Below are positions 27,042 through 35,682 of a DNA stretch of 64,000 bases, piece after piece. The stretch is taken from assembly GCF_001421485.1 (NCBI RefSeq), contig NZ_LMKK01000002.1, positions 403,355-467,354 on the forward strand. Reading direction: 5' to 3'. Origin of the DNA: Agreia sp. Leaf210. GTDB lineage: Bacteria > Actinomycetota > Actinomycetes > Actinomycetales > Microbacteriaceae. The first letter of the stretch is position 1; each line of letters begins with the position of its first letter. The notes beneath the pieces were generated by a model. That model saw nothing but the letters and a program-made list of their open reading frames with translations. It had not been told where the DNA came from and did not search any database. Made by a program: the position numbers and the translations under genes.

Positions 27042-27068
27042 ACGCAGCAAAGGCGGGGGACCCTGCTG
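27042..27068 (+). other. Leader hairpin of the ABC importer operon
   Basis: CAGCA (27045-27049) pairs with TGCTG (27064-27068) around a G-rich loop containing AAGGCGGGGGA, about 85-105 nt upstream of the substrate-binding protein start. The core AGCAAAGGCG plus GGGA recurs in the leader of mtnA. It may be a cis-acting RNA or operator; weak evidence. Confidence 0.3.
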
Positions 27069-27150
27069 GTTGAATCTGATCATCACACTCCGGACTCTTT
27101 CGCCGTGTGGCCCGACTCGCTTGCCCTACCCACAGCTTTCAGGAGAAACC

Positions 27151-28239
27151 ATGGCCATCTCGCGCCGCATCCCCCTGCTCGTGCTCGCCGCGACGACAGT
27201 GCTCGCCCTGTCGGCCTGTGCCCAGTCGAACGGCAGCACGTCGGAGGCGTCGACCGACGCACCGGTCACCGCCTCCGCAGCACTGCCCGCCCCGTTCGAC
27301 GGCGCCCCCGTCAAAGTCGCTCTGGTGCGCCAGTCCGGTGCCGGCGACTACTTCGAGGCGTGGGGCGCGGGTGCCGCAAAGCAGGCCAAGGCCGCGAACA
27401 TCGATCTCACGGTCACGGATGCCCGCAACGACAACGCGAAGCAGGCCAGCGATCTCGAGCAGGCCATCGCGTCCAAGCCCGACGCGATCATCGTCGACCA
27501 CGGCCAGACCGACACGCTGCAGCCCCTCATCACCCAGGCTGTCACCGCCGGCATCCCGGTGGCCGTCTACGACCTCGCCCTCACCGATGCGACCGGCGTG
27601 GTGACGACCTCTCAGTCCGACGAGTCGATGGCCTCGGGCGTTCTCGATCAGCTCATCGACGACGTCGGCGACGGCGCCAAGGTGGGCTACGTCTCGGCGA
27701 CCGGCTTCGCCGCGCTCGATCGGCGTGCTGTCGTCTGGAACAAGTACGTCGCCGACCACAAGCTCGACGTGGTGTTCTCGACCGGCAAGGTGTCGGAGTC
27801 GACCGCGACCGACAACATCCCGCTCGTCGACGCGGCCCTCAAGCAGAACCCCGACGTCAAGGCGATCTTCGCGCCCTACGACGAGATCACCAAGGGCGTC
27901 GTGCAGGCCGTGAACCAGAACAATCTCGGATCGAAGGTGAAGGTCTACGGCATCGACATCTCGAACGCCGACATCGAGGTCATCACCGCAGAGGGCAGCC
28001 CCTGGGTCGCCACCTCGGCGACCGACCCCTCCGCCGTCGGCGCAGCCGTCGTGCGCTCGCTCGCCCTGAAGCTCGCCGGCCAGCTCGACGAAGACGACGT
28101 GCAGTTCCCGGCCAAGACGATTACCCAGTCGTTCCTGAAGGACAACTCGATCGACAACGTCACCTCGCTGCGCGACAAGGAGCCGAGCCTCGACCTCTCC
28201 GATCAGGTCACAGCCGACTGGCTTCCCGCCAACTCGTGA
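27151..28239 (+). CDS. Sugar-type ABC transporter substrate-binding lipoprotein (probable methylthioribose importer)
   Basis: A 362-residue extracellular lipoprotein: LVLAATTVLALSACAQS gives a signal with lipobox LSAC. The mature part is a periplasmic-binding-protein fold of the ribose/galactose class (KVALVRQSGAGDYFEAWGAGA, KPDAIIVDHGQTDTLQPLI, GIPVAVYDLAL, IFAPYDEITKGVVQAV). ATG at 27151 has AGGAGA upstream. The operon continues with ATPase, permease and a methylthioribose kinase, each overlapping or closely spaced. Methylthioribose as ligand is an inference from that context. Confidence 0.88.
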   Translation: MAISRRIPLLVLAATTVLALSACAQSNGSTSEASTDAPVTASAALPAPFDGAPVKVALVRQSGAGDYFEAWGAGAAKQAKAANIDLTVTDARNDNAKQASDLEQAIASKPDAIIVDHGQTDTLQPLITQAVTAGIPVAVYDLALTDATGVVTTSQSDESMASGVLDQLIDDVGDGAKVGYVSATGFAALDRRAVVWNKYVADHKLDVVFSTGKVSESTATDNIPLVDAALKQNPDVKAIFAPYDEITKGVVQAVNQNNLGSKVKVYGIDISNADIEVITAEGSPWVATSATDPSAVGAAVVRSLALKLAGQLDEDDVQFPAKTITQSFLKDNSIDNVTSLRDKEPSLDLSDQVTADWLPANS

Positions 28240-29828
28240 TCGATTCGTCCGTCCCCGAGGGAGGCGAGCAGGCGACGCTGTCGCCGGTCGTCTCCCTTTC
28301 GGGCGTCTCCGTGGCCTACGGCTCGAACGTCGTGCTCACCGACGTCACGCTCGACTTCTTCCCGGGACGCATCACCGCTCTCCTCGGCGCGAACGGCGCG
28401 GGCAAGTCCACACTCATCAAGGCGCTCTCCGGCGCCAATCCGAGGTATTCGGGTGACATCGCCGTCGACGGCACGGTGCTGACGCTCTCCTCCCCCGTGC
28501 TGGCCAAGGCCCATGGCATCTCGACCGTTCATCAGAAGGTCGCCGACGGTATCGTTCCCGGCCTCTCGATCGCCGAGAACGTGGTGCTCGACGATCTCGC
28601 GAACGCCTCGCGTCACCCCCTGCGCAACTCCAAGCAGTCGCTCCTCGATGCCCGCGCGGCGCTCGCCACCCTCGGCCTCGACTGGCCCGATTCCCTGCTC
28701 ACGCAAGACGCGGCTCGGCTCAGCATCTCGGATGCCCAACTGCTGGTGCTCGCCCGAGCGCTCAGGGGCACGCCGAGACTCCTCATCCTCGACGAGCCCA
28801 CCTCGGCGCTGACCGCCGCGGAGGCCGAGCGCCTCTTCGCCGTCCTCCGCGCTCTGCGCGACACCGGGCTCTCGATCGTCTACGTCTCGCATCGCTTCGG
28901 CGAGATCGAGGCCCTCGCCGACCGCGTCGTCGTGCTGCGCGACGGGCTCGTGCAGCACAGCTCGGAGCGACCGTTCGCGTGGCACGAGATTCTGCACGAC
29001 ATGCTCGGTCGGGCGACCGAGCTCGAACAGACGAGAACGGATGTCCGCCGCGGACGCGACGTCGTGGCCCGCGTGAGCGGCGTCCCCCTCATCGCCGCGG
29101 CACCTCCGCTCGAGCTCGAGGTGCGCGCGGGCGAGGTGCTCGGCATCCTCGGGCTCATCGGAGCCGGCAAGACGGAGTTGGCCGAGCTCCTCGCCGGTCT
29201 CGCGCGACCGGCATCCGGAACTCTCGAGCTCGACGGCGAACCGTATGCGCCGAAGCGACCCGCCGATGCGCTGCGCCGCGGGGTCGTGCTCGTTCCCGAA
29301 GACCGCCAGCGCCAGGCGCTGCTGCCCGGCTGGTCGGTCGCGCACAACATCTCCATCCCCTTCCTCAAGATCTCCTCGGCGCTCGGCACCCTGCGTGAAG
29401 CACGCGAGACCTCGCGTGCTCAGCAGGTGATCGAGTCGCTCGGCGTCGTCACCGCAGGGCCGAATGCGTCGATCGACGATCTCTCGGGTGGCAACCAGCA
29501 GAAGGTCGTGGTGGGCCGCTGGCTCTCTGCGGGCCCGCGCCTCGCCCTTCTCGACGAGCCGTTCCGCGGCGTCGACATCTCCGCGCGTCGAGAGATCGGC
29601 GATCGCCTCAAGGATCTCGTGTCTGACGTTGACGCGGGGGCCGTCGTGCTTTCGAGCGACGTCGACGAGATCCTCGAGGTCGCCGACCGCATCATCGTGC
29701 TCGTCGCCGGAGCGATCGAACTCGACGCCTACGCCGATGAGACAGACAGGGCGAGCATCGTCGGGGCGTTCCTCGGCGCGCGCACCCGAGACCATTCCGC
29801 CGTTCCGCCCGAAGGACACCCGAAATGA
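28236..29828 (+). CDS. Sugar-type ABC transporter ATPase (RbsA-like, two ATPase modules)
   Basis: A 530-residue tandem ATPase. Module one has Walker A LGANGAGKST, a weak signature (LSISDAQLLVLARAL) and Walker B LLILDEPTSAL; module two has the altered Walker A GLIGAGKTE and a full signature LSGGNQQKVVVGRWL with LLDEPFRGVD. This one-good-one-altered layout is normal for RbsA/MglA. The GTG start overlaps the binding-protein stop (GTGA), and the stop overlaps the permease start (ATGA). Confidence 0.93.
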   Translation: MIDSSVPEGGEQATLSPVVSLSGVSVAYGSNVVLTDVTLDFFPGRITALLGANGAGKSTLIKALSGANPRYSGDIAVDGTVLTLSSPVLAKAHGISTVHQKVADGIVPGLSIAENVVLDDLANASRHPLRNSKQSLLDARAALATLGLDWPDSLLTQDAARLSISDAQLLVLARALRGTPRLLILDEPTSALTAAEAERLFAVLRALRDTGLSIVYVSHRFGEIEALADRVVVLRDGLVQHSSERPFAWHEILHDMLGRATELEQTRTDVRRGRDVVARVSGVPLIAAAPPLELEVRAGEVLGILGLIGAGKTELAELLAGLARPASGTLELDGEPYAPKRPADALRRGVVLVPEDRQRQALLPGWSVAHNISIPFLKISSALGTLREARETSRAQQVIESLGVVTAGPNASIDDLSGGNQQKVVVGRWLSAGPRLALLDEPFRGVDISARREIGDRLKDLVSDVDAGAVVLSSDVDEILEVADRIIVLVAGAIELDAYADETDRASIVGAFLGARTRDHSAVPPEGHPK

Positions 29829-30874
29829 CCAGCGCTCCCCTCTCTCCCACGACCGCATCGCTCGGCGAGCGCGGTGCCGCCTTCGTCGTGCGTTGGGGCT
29901 TCATCGCCGTGACCGTCGCGCTCATCGCGTACTTCGTGATCACCGAACCCAACTTCCGCACCGTCGACAACGTCTTCGGCATGCTCAAGTTCATCGCCCC
30001 GACGGCCATCGCAGGGCTCGGCGTGATGCTCGCCATCACCGTCGGAGGTATCGACCTCTCGGTGGGCGCGTCGGCCGGCTTCGCCGTATCGATCGCAGCC
30101 TGGACGATGGTGATCGGAAATCAGGTGGGCGGAGTCGCCATCGCCGTCGTTCTGCTCGGAGGCCTCCTCATCGGCGGTCTCAACGCCTTCCTCATCGTGG
30201 TCGCGCGCATCCCCGACCTGCTCGCCACGCTGGCGACCTCGTTCGTCATCGTCGGGCTCAAGCTGCTGATCGTCGACGGCAAGTCGATCTCGTCGCAGAT
30301 GTCTCTGTCTGACGGCTCGACCGCGCCGGGCAAGTTCACGGCCGACTATCTCTGGCTCGACCGGGGCAGCCTCGGGCCTGTTCCCATTCCCGTCATCATC
30401 TTCGTGGTCATCACCGCGCTGCTCTGGTTCATCCTCGAACGCACCCGGTGGGGTCGCGCCCTCTACGCGGTCGGCGCGAACGCAGAAGCCGCCCGTCTTG
30501 CCGGCATCCGGGTTCAGCTCTACCGCACCGTCGCCTACATGGGCTGCGGTCTTCTCGCCTCGATCGCCGGCCTGCTGCTCGGCGCGCGGATCGGCCAGGG
30601 CGACGTGTCTGCGGGCAACTCGCTGCTGCTGGATGCCGTGGCCGTGGCTCTCGTCGGCGTCTCGGTTCTCGGCATCGGCAGGCCCAACGCCTGGGGAACC
30701 GCGCTCGGCGCCATCCTCATCGCCGTGATGGTCACCGGCTTCACCATGGTGGGACTGCCGTACTACGCGCAGGACTTCGGCAAGGGCATCGTGCTGCTGA
30801 TCGCACTGCTGTTCAGCTTCACGTTCTCGCGCCGCCGCACCGTCGTCACCGCCGGCAGCACCACGTCGTCGTAG
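29825..30874 (+). CDS. Sugar-type ABC transporter permease (RbsC-like)
   Basis: A 349-residue membrane protein with about ten helices and the BPD_transp_2 features VGGIDLSVGASAGFAVS and the cytoplasmic coupling region RTRWGRALYAVGANAEAARLAGI. It has no second permease partner in the operon, so it probably forms a homodimer. ATGA overlap with the ATPase; the kinase gene follows after 12 nt, which ties the imported compound to phosphorylation by MtnK. Confidence 0.93.
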   Translation: MTSAPLSPTTASLGERGAAFVVRWGFIAVTVALIAYFVITEPNFRTVDNVFGMLKFIAPTAIAGLGVMLAITVGGIDLSVGASAGFAVSIAAWTMVIGNQVGGVAIAVVLLGGLLIGGLNAFLIVVARIPDLLATLATSFVIVGLKLLIVDGKSISSQMSLSDGSTAPGKFTADYLWLDRGSLGPVPIPVIIFVVITALLWFILERTRWGRALYAVGANAEAARLAGIRVQLYRTVAYMGCGLLASIAGLLLGARIGQGDVSAGNSLLLDAVAVALVGVSVLGIGRPNAWGTALGAILIAVMVTGFTMVGLPYYAQDFGKGIVLLIALLFSFTFSRRRTVVTAGSTTSS

Positions 30875-30886
30875 AGACTTGTCGTC

Positions 30887-32116
30887 ATGACCGATTTCAG
30901 TCAACTCTCCGTCGGCACCGTGGCCGCCTATCTGGCGCAGCGACCCGCCCTCGCCTCGCGCATCCGCACCGATGGGCCTCTCGACGTGGTCGAGGTGGGC
31001 GATGGAAACCTCAACCTCGTGTTCATCGTGCACGACGATGCCGGAGCGTCGCTCGTACTCAAGCAGTCACTGCCGCACGTGCGCACCGACCCGAGCTGGC
31101 CCATGACCCGCGAGCGCAGCGCCCGAGAGGCCCTGGTACTGCGAACCCACGAGTCGGCCGATGCTCAGCACGTGCCCGCCCTGTACGACTTCGACGACGA
31201 GAACTACGTGCTCGCCATCGAGAACCTCAACGACCACGACGTCTGGCGCGGTGAGCTGAACGAGGGTCGGGTGCACGGGTTCGCCGCGGCGGAGATGGGC
31301 CGCTACGTCGCCCGCACGGCTTTTCACACCTCGGTGTTCGGGCTCGACCCGATCGAGCAGAAGAAGCTGGCGGCGGCATCGATCAACCCCGAGCTGTGCG
31401 AGATCACCGAAGACCTCGTGTTCACCGAGCCCTACATCGAGCACCCGCACAACGCGGTGCTGCCCGCCAACGAGACCGATGTGGCTGCCCTGCGCGCCGA
31501 TCGTGCGTTGCTGGCAGAGATCGGTATCGCCAAGTACCGCTTCATGACGAGCGCACAGTCGCTGATCCATGGCGATCTGCACACCGGCTCGGTCTTCGTG
31601 CGCGAGGCGTCTGATGGAGTGACGTCATCTGTTCGCGCCTTCGACAGCGAGTTCGGCTTCTTCGGACCCACGGGTTTCGACCTCGGCGCGCTCTGGGCGA
31701 ACTTCGTCATCGCCGCGGCGCGGGCGACGGCGCTGGGGGCACCTGAGCGTGCATCGCAGATTCTCGAGCTGCCCGCTTCGCTGTGGAGCGCCTTCGAGGC
31801 CGAGTTCAGGTCGCTGTGGTCCTCGCGTCGCGACGATCGCGTGTGGGGCGACGACGTGCTCGAGACGTTGCTCGCCGAATTCAGGCAGGATGCCGCCGTC
31901 TATGCCGGGGCGAAAGCAATCCGGCGCATCGTCGGTTTCGCGAAAGCCAGCGATATCGAGACCCTCGACCCGGTGCTGCGCGAGGGCGCTGCACGGGGAG
32001 TGCTGCGGGCGGGTCGGGCGCTCATTCTCGAGCGCCGCGCCCTCGACACCGTCGAAGCGCTCTCTGCGGAAACCGCAGCGATCCTTCGCGCGACGGTCAC
32101 TCGCTTCGAGTTCTGA
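30887..32116 (+). CDS. mtnK: S-methyl-5-thioribose kinase (first copy)
   Basis: Phosphorylates 5-methylthioribose at C1 using ATP. The 409-residue protein has the N-lobe Gly-loop EVGDGNLNLVFIV, the Lys strand LVLKQSLPHVR, WPMTRERSAREA, the catalytic loop LIHGDLHTGS and the DFG-equivalent FDSEFGFFGPTGFDLG, all hallmarks of MtnK. It ends the importer operon, so uptake and trapping are linked. A second, more divergent MtnK lies in the convergent operon. A long inverted repeat follows about 40 nt downstream. Confidence 0.93.
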   Translation: MTDFSQLSVGTVAAYLAQRPALASRIRTDGPLDVVEVGDGNLNLVFIVHDDAGASLVLKQSLPHVRTDPSWPMTRERSAREALVLRTHESADAQHVPALYDFDDENYVLAIENLNDHDVWRGELNEGRVHGFAAAEMGRYVARTAFHTSVFGLDPIEQKKLAAASINPELCEITEDLVFTEPYIEHPHNAVLPANETDVAALRADRALLAEIGIAKYRFMTSAQSLIHGDLHTGSVFVREASDGVTSSVRAFDSEFGFFGPTGFDLGALWANFVIAAARATALGAPERASQILELPASLWSAFEAEFRSLWSSRRDDRVWGDDVLETLLAEFRQDAAVYAGAKAIRRIVGFAKASDIETLDPVLREGAARGVLRAGRALILERRALDTVEALSAETAAILRATVTRFEF

Positions 32117-32132
32117 CCCCGGCGCCGGCACC

Positions 32133-32145
32133 CCTGTCGAAGGGC
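32133..32145. repeat. Partial dispersed palindromic repeat
   Basis: CCTGTCGAAGGGC matches the outer half of the repeat found in recQ (53508-53522) and, as halves, downstream of ppa. Only about 13 bp are present. Confidence 0.4.
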
Positions 32146-32154
32146 TGCACATCG

Positions 32155-32206
32155 ACTCGGCGCACAAGCACCTTCCCCGACCGGTGACTGTGCTTCTGCG
32201 CCGAGT
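32155..32206 (+). terminator. Strong inverted repeat at the end of the importer-mtnK operon
   Basis: ACTCGGCGCACAAGCAC (32155-32171) pairs with the segment at 32190-32206, 16 of 17 positions, loop 18 nt. There is no U-tract, but the place after the last gene of the operon fits a terminator or mRNA stabiliser. Confidence 0.6.
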
Positions 32207-32342
32207 GGCTCCCGCGCACGCGATCGACTCGGCGGATACGCATCGAAGGTCGGAATTGAAGGTGCATTCGTGTCGAGTCGATGCGCGGCGGAGCTCTCCG
32301 CACACCAAGGGCCCGCACAGTCCCGTCGCCTAGGCTCATCGG

Positions 32343-33071
32343 GTGGATGCACTGCTCGCGTTCTGGGAGCGCGTGACGTCCCAGCAGCCCGCCCTGACCG
32401 CCGCCGAGAGCTGGATCGCCATCGCGGTCGCGGCCGCCATCGTGCTCTTTCCCCCGAGCTGGCGGCTCACGCGCCACGCCGTCACCATCGCGCACGAGGC
32501 GGGCCACGCCCTCGTCGCGACCCTCACCGGCCGCAAGCTGTCGGGCATCCGCCTGCACTCCGACACGTCGGGTGTCACGGTCAGCCGCGGCAGACCGCGA
32601 GGCCCGGCGATGATCGCCACCCTGCTCGCCGGTTACACGGCGCCGGCTATTCTCGGGCTCGGCGCATCATGGATGCTCGGGGCCGGCTATGCCACCGGCA
32701 TGCTCTGGGCACTGCTCGCGGCCCTCGTTCTGGTGCTCGTGCAGGTGCGCAACTGGTTCGGCCTGTGGAGCGTCCTCGTCTCCGGCGCCCTCGTCTTCGC
32801 CGCGACCTGGTTGCTCGACGAGCGCTGGCGTGCGATCGTAGCCACCGCCGTCGCCGCGTTCATGCTGCTCGGAGCCCTGCGGGCCACGATCGAATTGCAG
32901 CGTGTGAGGCGGGGAGGTCGAGCAAGAAACTCTGATGCCGACCAGCTCGCGCGCCTCACCCACATTCCGGGCATCGTCTGGGTCGGGGTTTTCCTCGTCG
33001 TGGCCGCGGGGTGCGCCGTGATCGCCGGAGCCTTCCTGGGCCTCACACCCCTGCCGAGCGTCGCGGGCTGA
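32343..33071 (+). CDS. M50-type membrane zinc peptidase
   Basis: A 242-residue polytopic protein (about six helices) with TIAHEAGHALVATLTG near residues 55-70, the HExxH of intramembrane metalloproteases, and VLVQVRNWFGLWSVLV as the probable NxxP/D-like second region. It fits the Peptidase_M50B-type short family lacking a PDZ domain. GTG at 32343 has only a weak ribosome site. It stands between the two methionine salvage operons but no functional link is visible. Confidence 0.78.
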   Translation: MDALLAFWERVTSQQPALTAAESWIAIAVAAAIVLFPPSWRLTRHAVTIAHEAGHALVATLTGRKLSGIRLHSDTSGVTVSRGRPRGPAMIATLLAGYTAPAILGLGASWMLGAGYATGMLWALLAALVLVLVQVRNWFGLWSVLVSGALVFAATWLLDERWRAIVATAVAAFMLLGALRATIELQRVRRGGRARNSDADQLARLTHIPGIVWVGVFLVVAAGCAVIAGAFLGLTPLPSVAG

Positions 33072-33080
33072 CCCGCGTGA

Positions 33081-33734
33081 CTATCGCCGCGCGAGCGCGA
33101 TCTGCAGCAGAGCCTCGGTGAGCTCGAGGTGCCAGCGGGCCTGGCGCAGATCCCGGCCCCAGGCGTAGATTCCGTGGTCGGCCACGATCAGGGCTGGCAC
33201 GTCGTTTTCTCCCGAAGCCGGGCGCACGTAGAGTCGCTCGAACGCGTCGCCGAGCACCGCCATGTCTTGTCCATTGGCGATGACGGGAATCGTCACCGTC
33301 TCGCCGTGCGCCGAGTGGCCGATGCCCTTCAGCATCTCCAGGTCGCCAAGCACCACTCCATCGGGCCAGTGGTAGCCCGCCGTCACGGCCGCGAGCGCGT
33401 GAACGTGGATGACCGCACCCGCACCCGTAACCGCCGCGATGCGCGCGTGCAGCCCGGCCTCGGCCGAGGGCCGCTGCTCCGAGCCGCCTTCTCCGCGCAC
33501 ACCCACGCCTTCGCCGTCGACGATCACGATGTCGGCGGGCGTCAACTCGCCCTTGTCGAGGCCGGATGCCGTGACCGCCAGACGAAGCGGGTCGCGCCCC
33601 ACGGTCACCGACAGATTGCCGGCCGTTCCGGGCATCCACCCCCGCGCGGCGAAGCGCGCACTCTCGGCGGCCAACTGAGCGCCGGCCCGGCCAAGCGTGT
33701 CGGCTGTGACCACACCCTCGTCGAAGACGTTCAC
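33081..33734 (-). CDS. mtnB: Methylthioribulose-1-phosphate dehydratase
   Basis: Removes water from 5-methylthioribulose-1-phosphate to give the diketo intermediate. The 217-residue class II aldolase-fold protein contains ARGWMPGTAGNLSV (substrate loop), TASGLDKGELTP, SAEAGLH (catalytic acid and phosphate site), VIHVHALAAV (zinc His-x-His) and VADHGIYAWG (third His). The RGWxPGTxGNLS pattern favours MtnB over fuculose-phosphate aldolases. GTG start overlaps the mtnC stop. Last gene of the mtnA-K-C-B operon. Confidence 0.9.
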   Translation of the reverse strand: MNVFDEGVVTADTLGRAGAQLAAESARFAARGWMPGTAGNLSVTVGRDPLRLAVTASGLDKGELTPADIVIVDGEGVGVRGEGGSEQRPSAEAGLHARIAAVTGAGAVIHVHALAAVTAGYHWPDGVVLGDLEMLKGIGHSAHGETVTIPVIANGQDMAVLGDAFERLYVRPASGENDVPALIVADHGIYAWGRDLRQARWHLELTEALLQIALARR

Positions 33735-34459
33735 GGCGCCGAGACCTCGACGTGCTCGAACGACGAGACCACCGGGGCGGTTCCGAAGTCGGCGCCGAAG
33801 AACGGCTCGCCCTCACGAGAGAACGCGACCACCTGCCATCCGGCGTTCTGGGCGGCGCGCACCTCATCGGGGTTGTCGGTGAAGAACACGAGGTCGGCCG
33901 GCTCGGCGCCGAGACGGGCCGCGATGGTGTCGTACGACGACGCCACCTTCTTGGGGCCGGCGTTGACCGTGTCGAAGTAGTCGGTGATCAAGGGCGTGAG
34001 GTCGCCGTCGGGCGAGTGCCTGAACCACGGCACCTGCGAGGTGACCGAGCCCGACGAGAAGACCGCGATCTCCACGCTGTTCGCGTGCCAGGTGCGCAGA
34101 CGCGGGATGACATCGTCGAAGAAGTGCGAGTTGATCTCGCCGCGGCGGAATCCCTCGGCCCAGATCTGGCCCTGCAGCGTCTTCAGAGGCGTGGCTTTCA
34201 CGTCCTGCGCCATCCAGTCGTGCAGAACGCCCACGACCTTCTCCGTGTCGGCGCCCGACGGAAGCCCCGCATCGGCGATCGCCTGCGCGCGGGCCTCGGC
34301 GACGGCCGCGTCGTTCGCGTGAGCGTCGAGCCAGCCCTGCAGGCGGGGTCGCGCGTAGTCGTAGAGGTCGCCCAGAATGAACCCGGCGGCGCTCGTGGTG
34401 CCCTCGAGGTCGACCACGAGAGTGCGTGCGGTCAGCGAGAGAGATGCGGTGTCGGTCAC
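33731..34459 (-). CDS. mtnC: Enolase-phosphatase E1 (acireductone synthase)
   Basis: Bifunctional HAD enzyme: enolises and then dephosphorylates the diketo compound to acireductone, the substrate of MtnD. The 242 residues contain the family form of the HAD motif, TLVVDLEGTTS (nucleophile Asp), SSGSVTSQ (motif II), AGPKKVASSY (motif III Lys) and FFTDNPDEVRAAQNAGW (motif IV). The GTG at 34459 overlaps the stop of the kinase gene (GTGA); the longer frame further upstream lies within that kinase and is rejected. Confidence 0.94.
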   Translation of the reverse strand: MTDTASLSLTARTLVVDLEGTTSAAGFILGDLYDYARPRLQGWLDAHANDAAVAEARAQAIADAGLPSGADTEKVVGVLHDWMAQDVKATPLKTLQGQIWAEGFRRGEINSHFFDDVIPRLRTWHANSVEIAVFSSGSVTSQVPWFRHSPDGDLTPLITDYFDTVNAGPKKVASSYDTIAARLGAEPADLVFFTDNPDEVRAAQNAGWQVVAFSREGEPFFGADFGTAPVVSSFEHVEVSAP

Positions 34460-35682
34460 GGTGTTGCTCCTGGGTGCTCGGGCGAAGTCGGGTCGTCTGT
34501 CAGGGTGAGGGGCGCGGCCGTTCCGGTCACGATCCAGTGCCGGGCCGCGTCGAAGACGGCGCGTTGGGCGCGCGCCGCGGCATCGGATGGCAGGCTCTCG
34601 AGATCGGCGGCGTGCGACCAGCCGGCCACCCGCCGCATGGCCTCGACGCCGGCGAAGCGCCAGGCATCCGTTCGCACGCTCTCGAAGAAGTCGTCGCTGA
34701 AGGTGACCGAGTCGTCGTCGTCCCAGACCTCCACGAAGGCCTGCCAGCTCGCTGCAATCGCGTCTTCGCGGGCGGCAGCCAGACCGTCGTGGCCCGCGGC
34801 CCGTGCGGCGATGGATGCGATGACGAGGTTCGACCAGAACAGCCCCAGATCGAGACCGATCGGCCCTACGAAGCTGAACTCGGGGTCGAAGACGGTGACC
34901 TTCTGCGGTTGTTCGGCAGCCGAGCCGATCATCACGGATCCCGAGTGCAGGTCTCCGTGCAGCAGGGCCTGGGAGGCGTTCTCGAAGCGGTCGCGCACGC
35001 GAGCAACGCCGGCCTGCACCTCGCGGTCGTCGTAGAGCGCAGCGACGCGCGCATCGAGCGATGGATGCCACCAGTTGTGCTCGTGCGCCCGGAACGGCTC
35101 GTCGAGCACGACCTCGGTGGTCAGTCGGCACAGCTCGGCGTTGGCCGAATCGGCGACCAGTTCGGCGTGAGCCGAGGCACCCAGGGCCTGCATGCTCGTG
35201 GCGAGGCTGAGCTCGCCCACGAACCGGCCCACGACGTCGCCGACCGTGCCGAAGTCGATGTACGACACCGCGCGCCCGGCCGTCGCATCCTGCACCTGGC
35301 GCACGAGTTCGTCGCGCAGCACCTCGAGCGCCGAGAGATCCTCCATGACCATCACGAAGCGGTCGAGGTCGACGTGCACGATCGACGGAACCGCATCGGG
35401 CACCAGCCGACCCAGCAGTTCGTAGGCGCGAGCCTCTGCTCCGATGCGAGCCGGGTCGATGGGCCACTCGGGGCCGGCGGCCTGCACGAACGGAGGAGCC
35501 TGCTTCACCGCGACGCTGCCGAGCGGCCCCGCGGCGATGAACACGCGGTTCATGTTGCCCGCGGTCACCTCGCGCACGGTTACCTCGGCGGGGTCGTCGG
35601 CGAGACCGCCGAGCAGGCCGACGAGGGAGAGGTATCCCACGACCTCGTCGCGATTCGTGAGCAGGGCGTAGTCGACGGTCAT
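34456..35682 (-). CDS. mtnK: S-methyl-5-thioribose kinase (second copy)
   Basis: A 408-residue MtnK-like kinase in the mtnA operon. It has AGNMNRVFIA where the other copy has the canonical DGNLN loop, VAVKQAPPFV, LLHGDLHSGSV (catalytic loop) and FDPEFSFVGPIGLDLG (metal site). The two copies differ clearly along their length, so they are not a recent duplication. One may act on a related deoxypentose, such as 5-deoxyribose from radical-SAM by-products; this is inference. Overlaps mtnA by 4 nt. Confidence 0.9.
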   Translation of the reverse strand: MTVDYALLTNRDEVVGYLSLVGLLGGLADDPAEVTVREVTAGNMNRVFIAAGPLGSVAVKQAPPFVQAAGPEWPIDPARIGAEARAYELLGRLVPDAVPSIVHVDLDRFVMVMEDLSALEVLRDELVRQVQDATAGRAVSYIDFGTVGDVVGRFVGELSLATSMQALGASAHAELVADSANAELCRLTTEVVLDEPFRAHEHNWWHPSLDARVAALYDDREVQAGVARVRDRFENASQALLHGDLHSGSVMIGSAAEQPQKVTVFDPEFSFVGPIGLDLGLFWSNLVIASIAARAAGHDGLAAAREDAIAASWQAFVEVWDDDDSVTFSDDFFESVRTDAWRFAGVEAMRRVAGWSHAADLESLPSDAAARAQRAVFDAARHWIVTGTAAPLTLTDDPTSPEHPGATP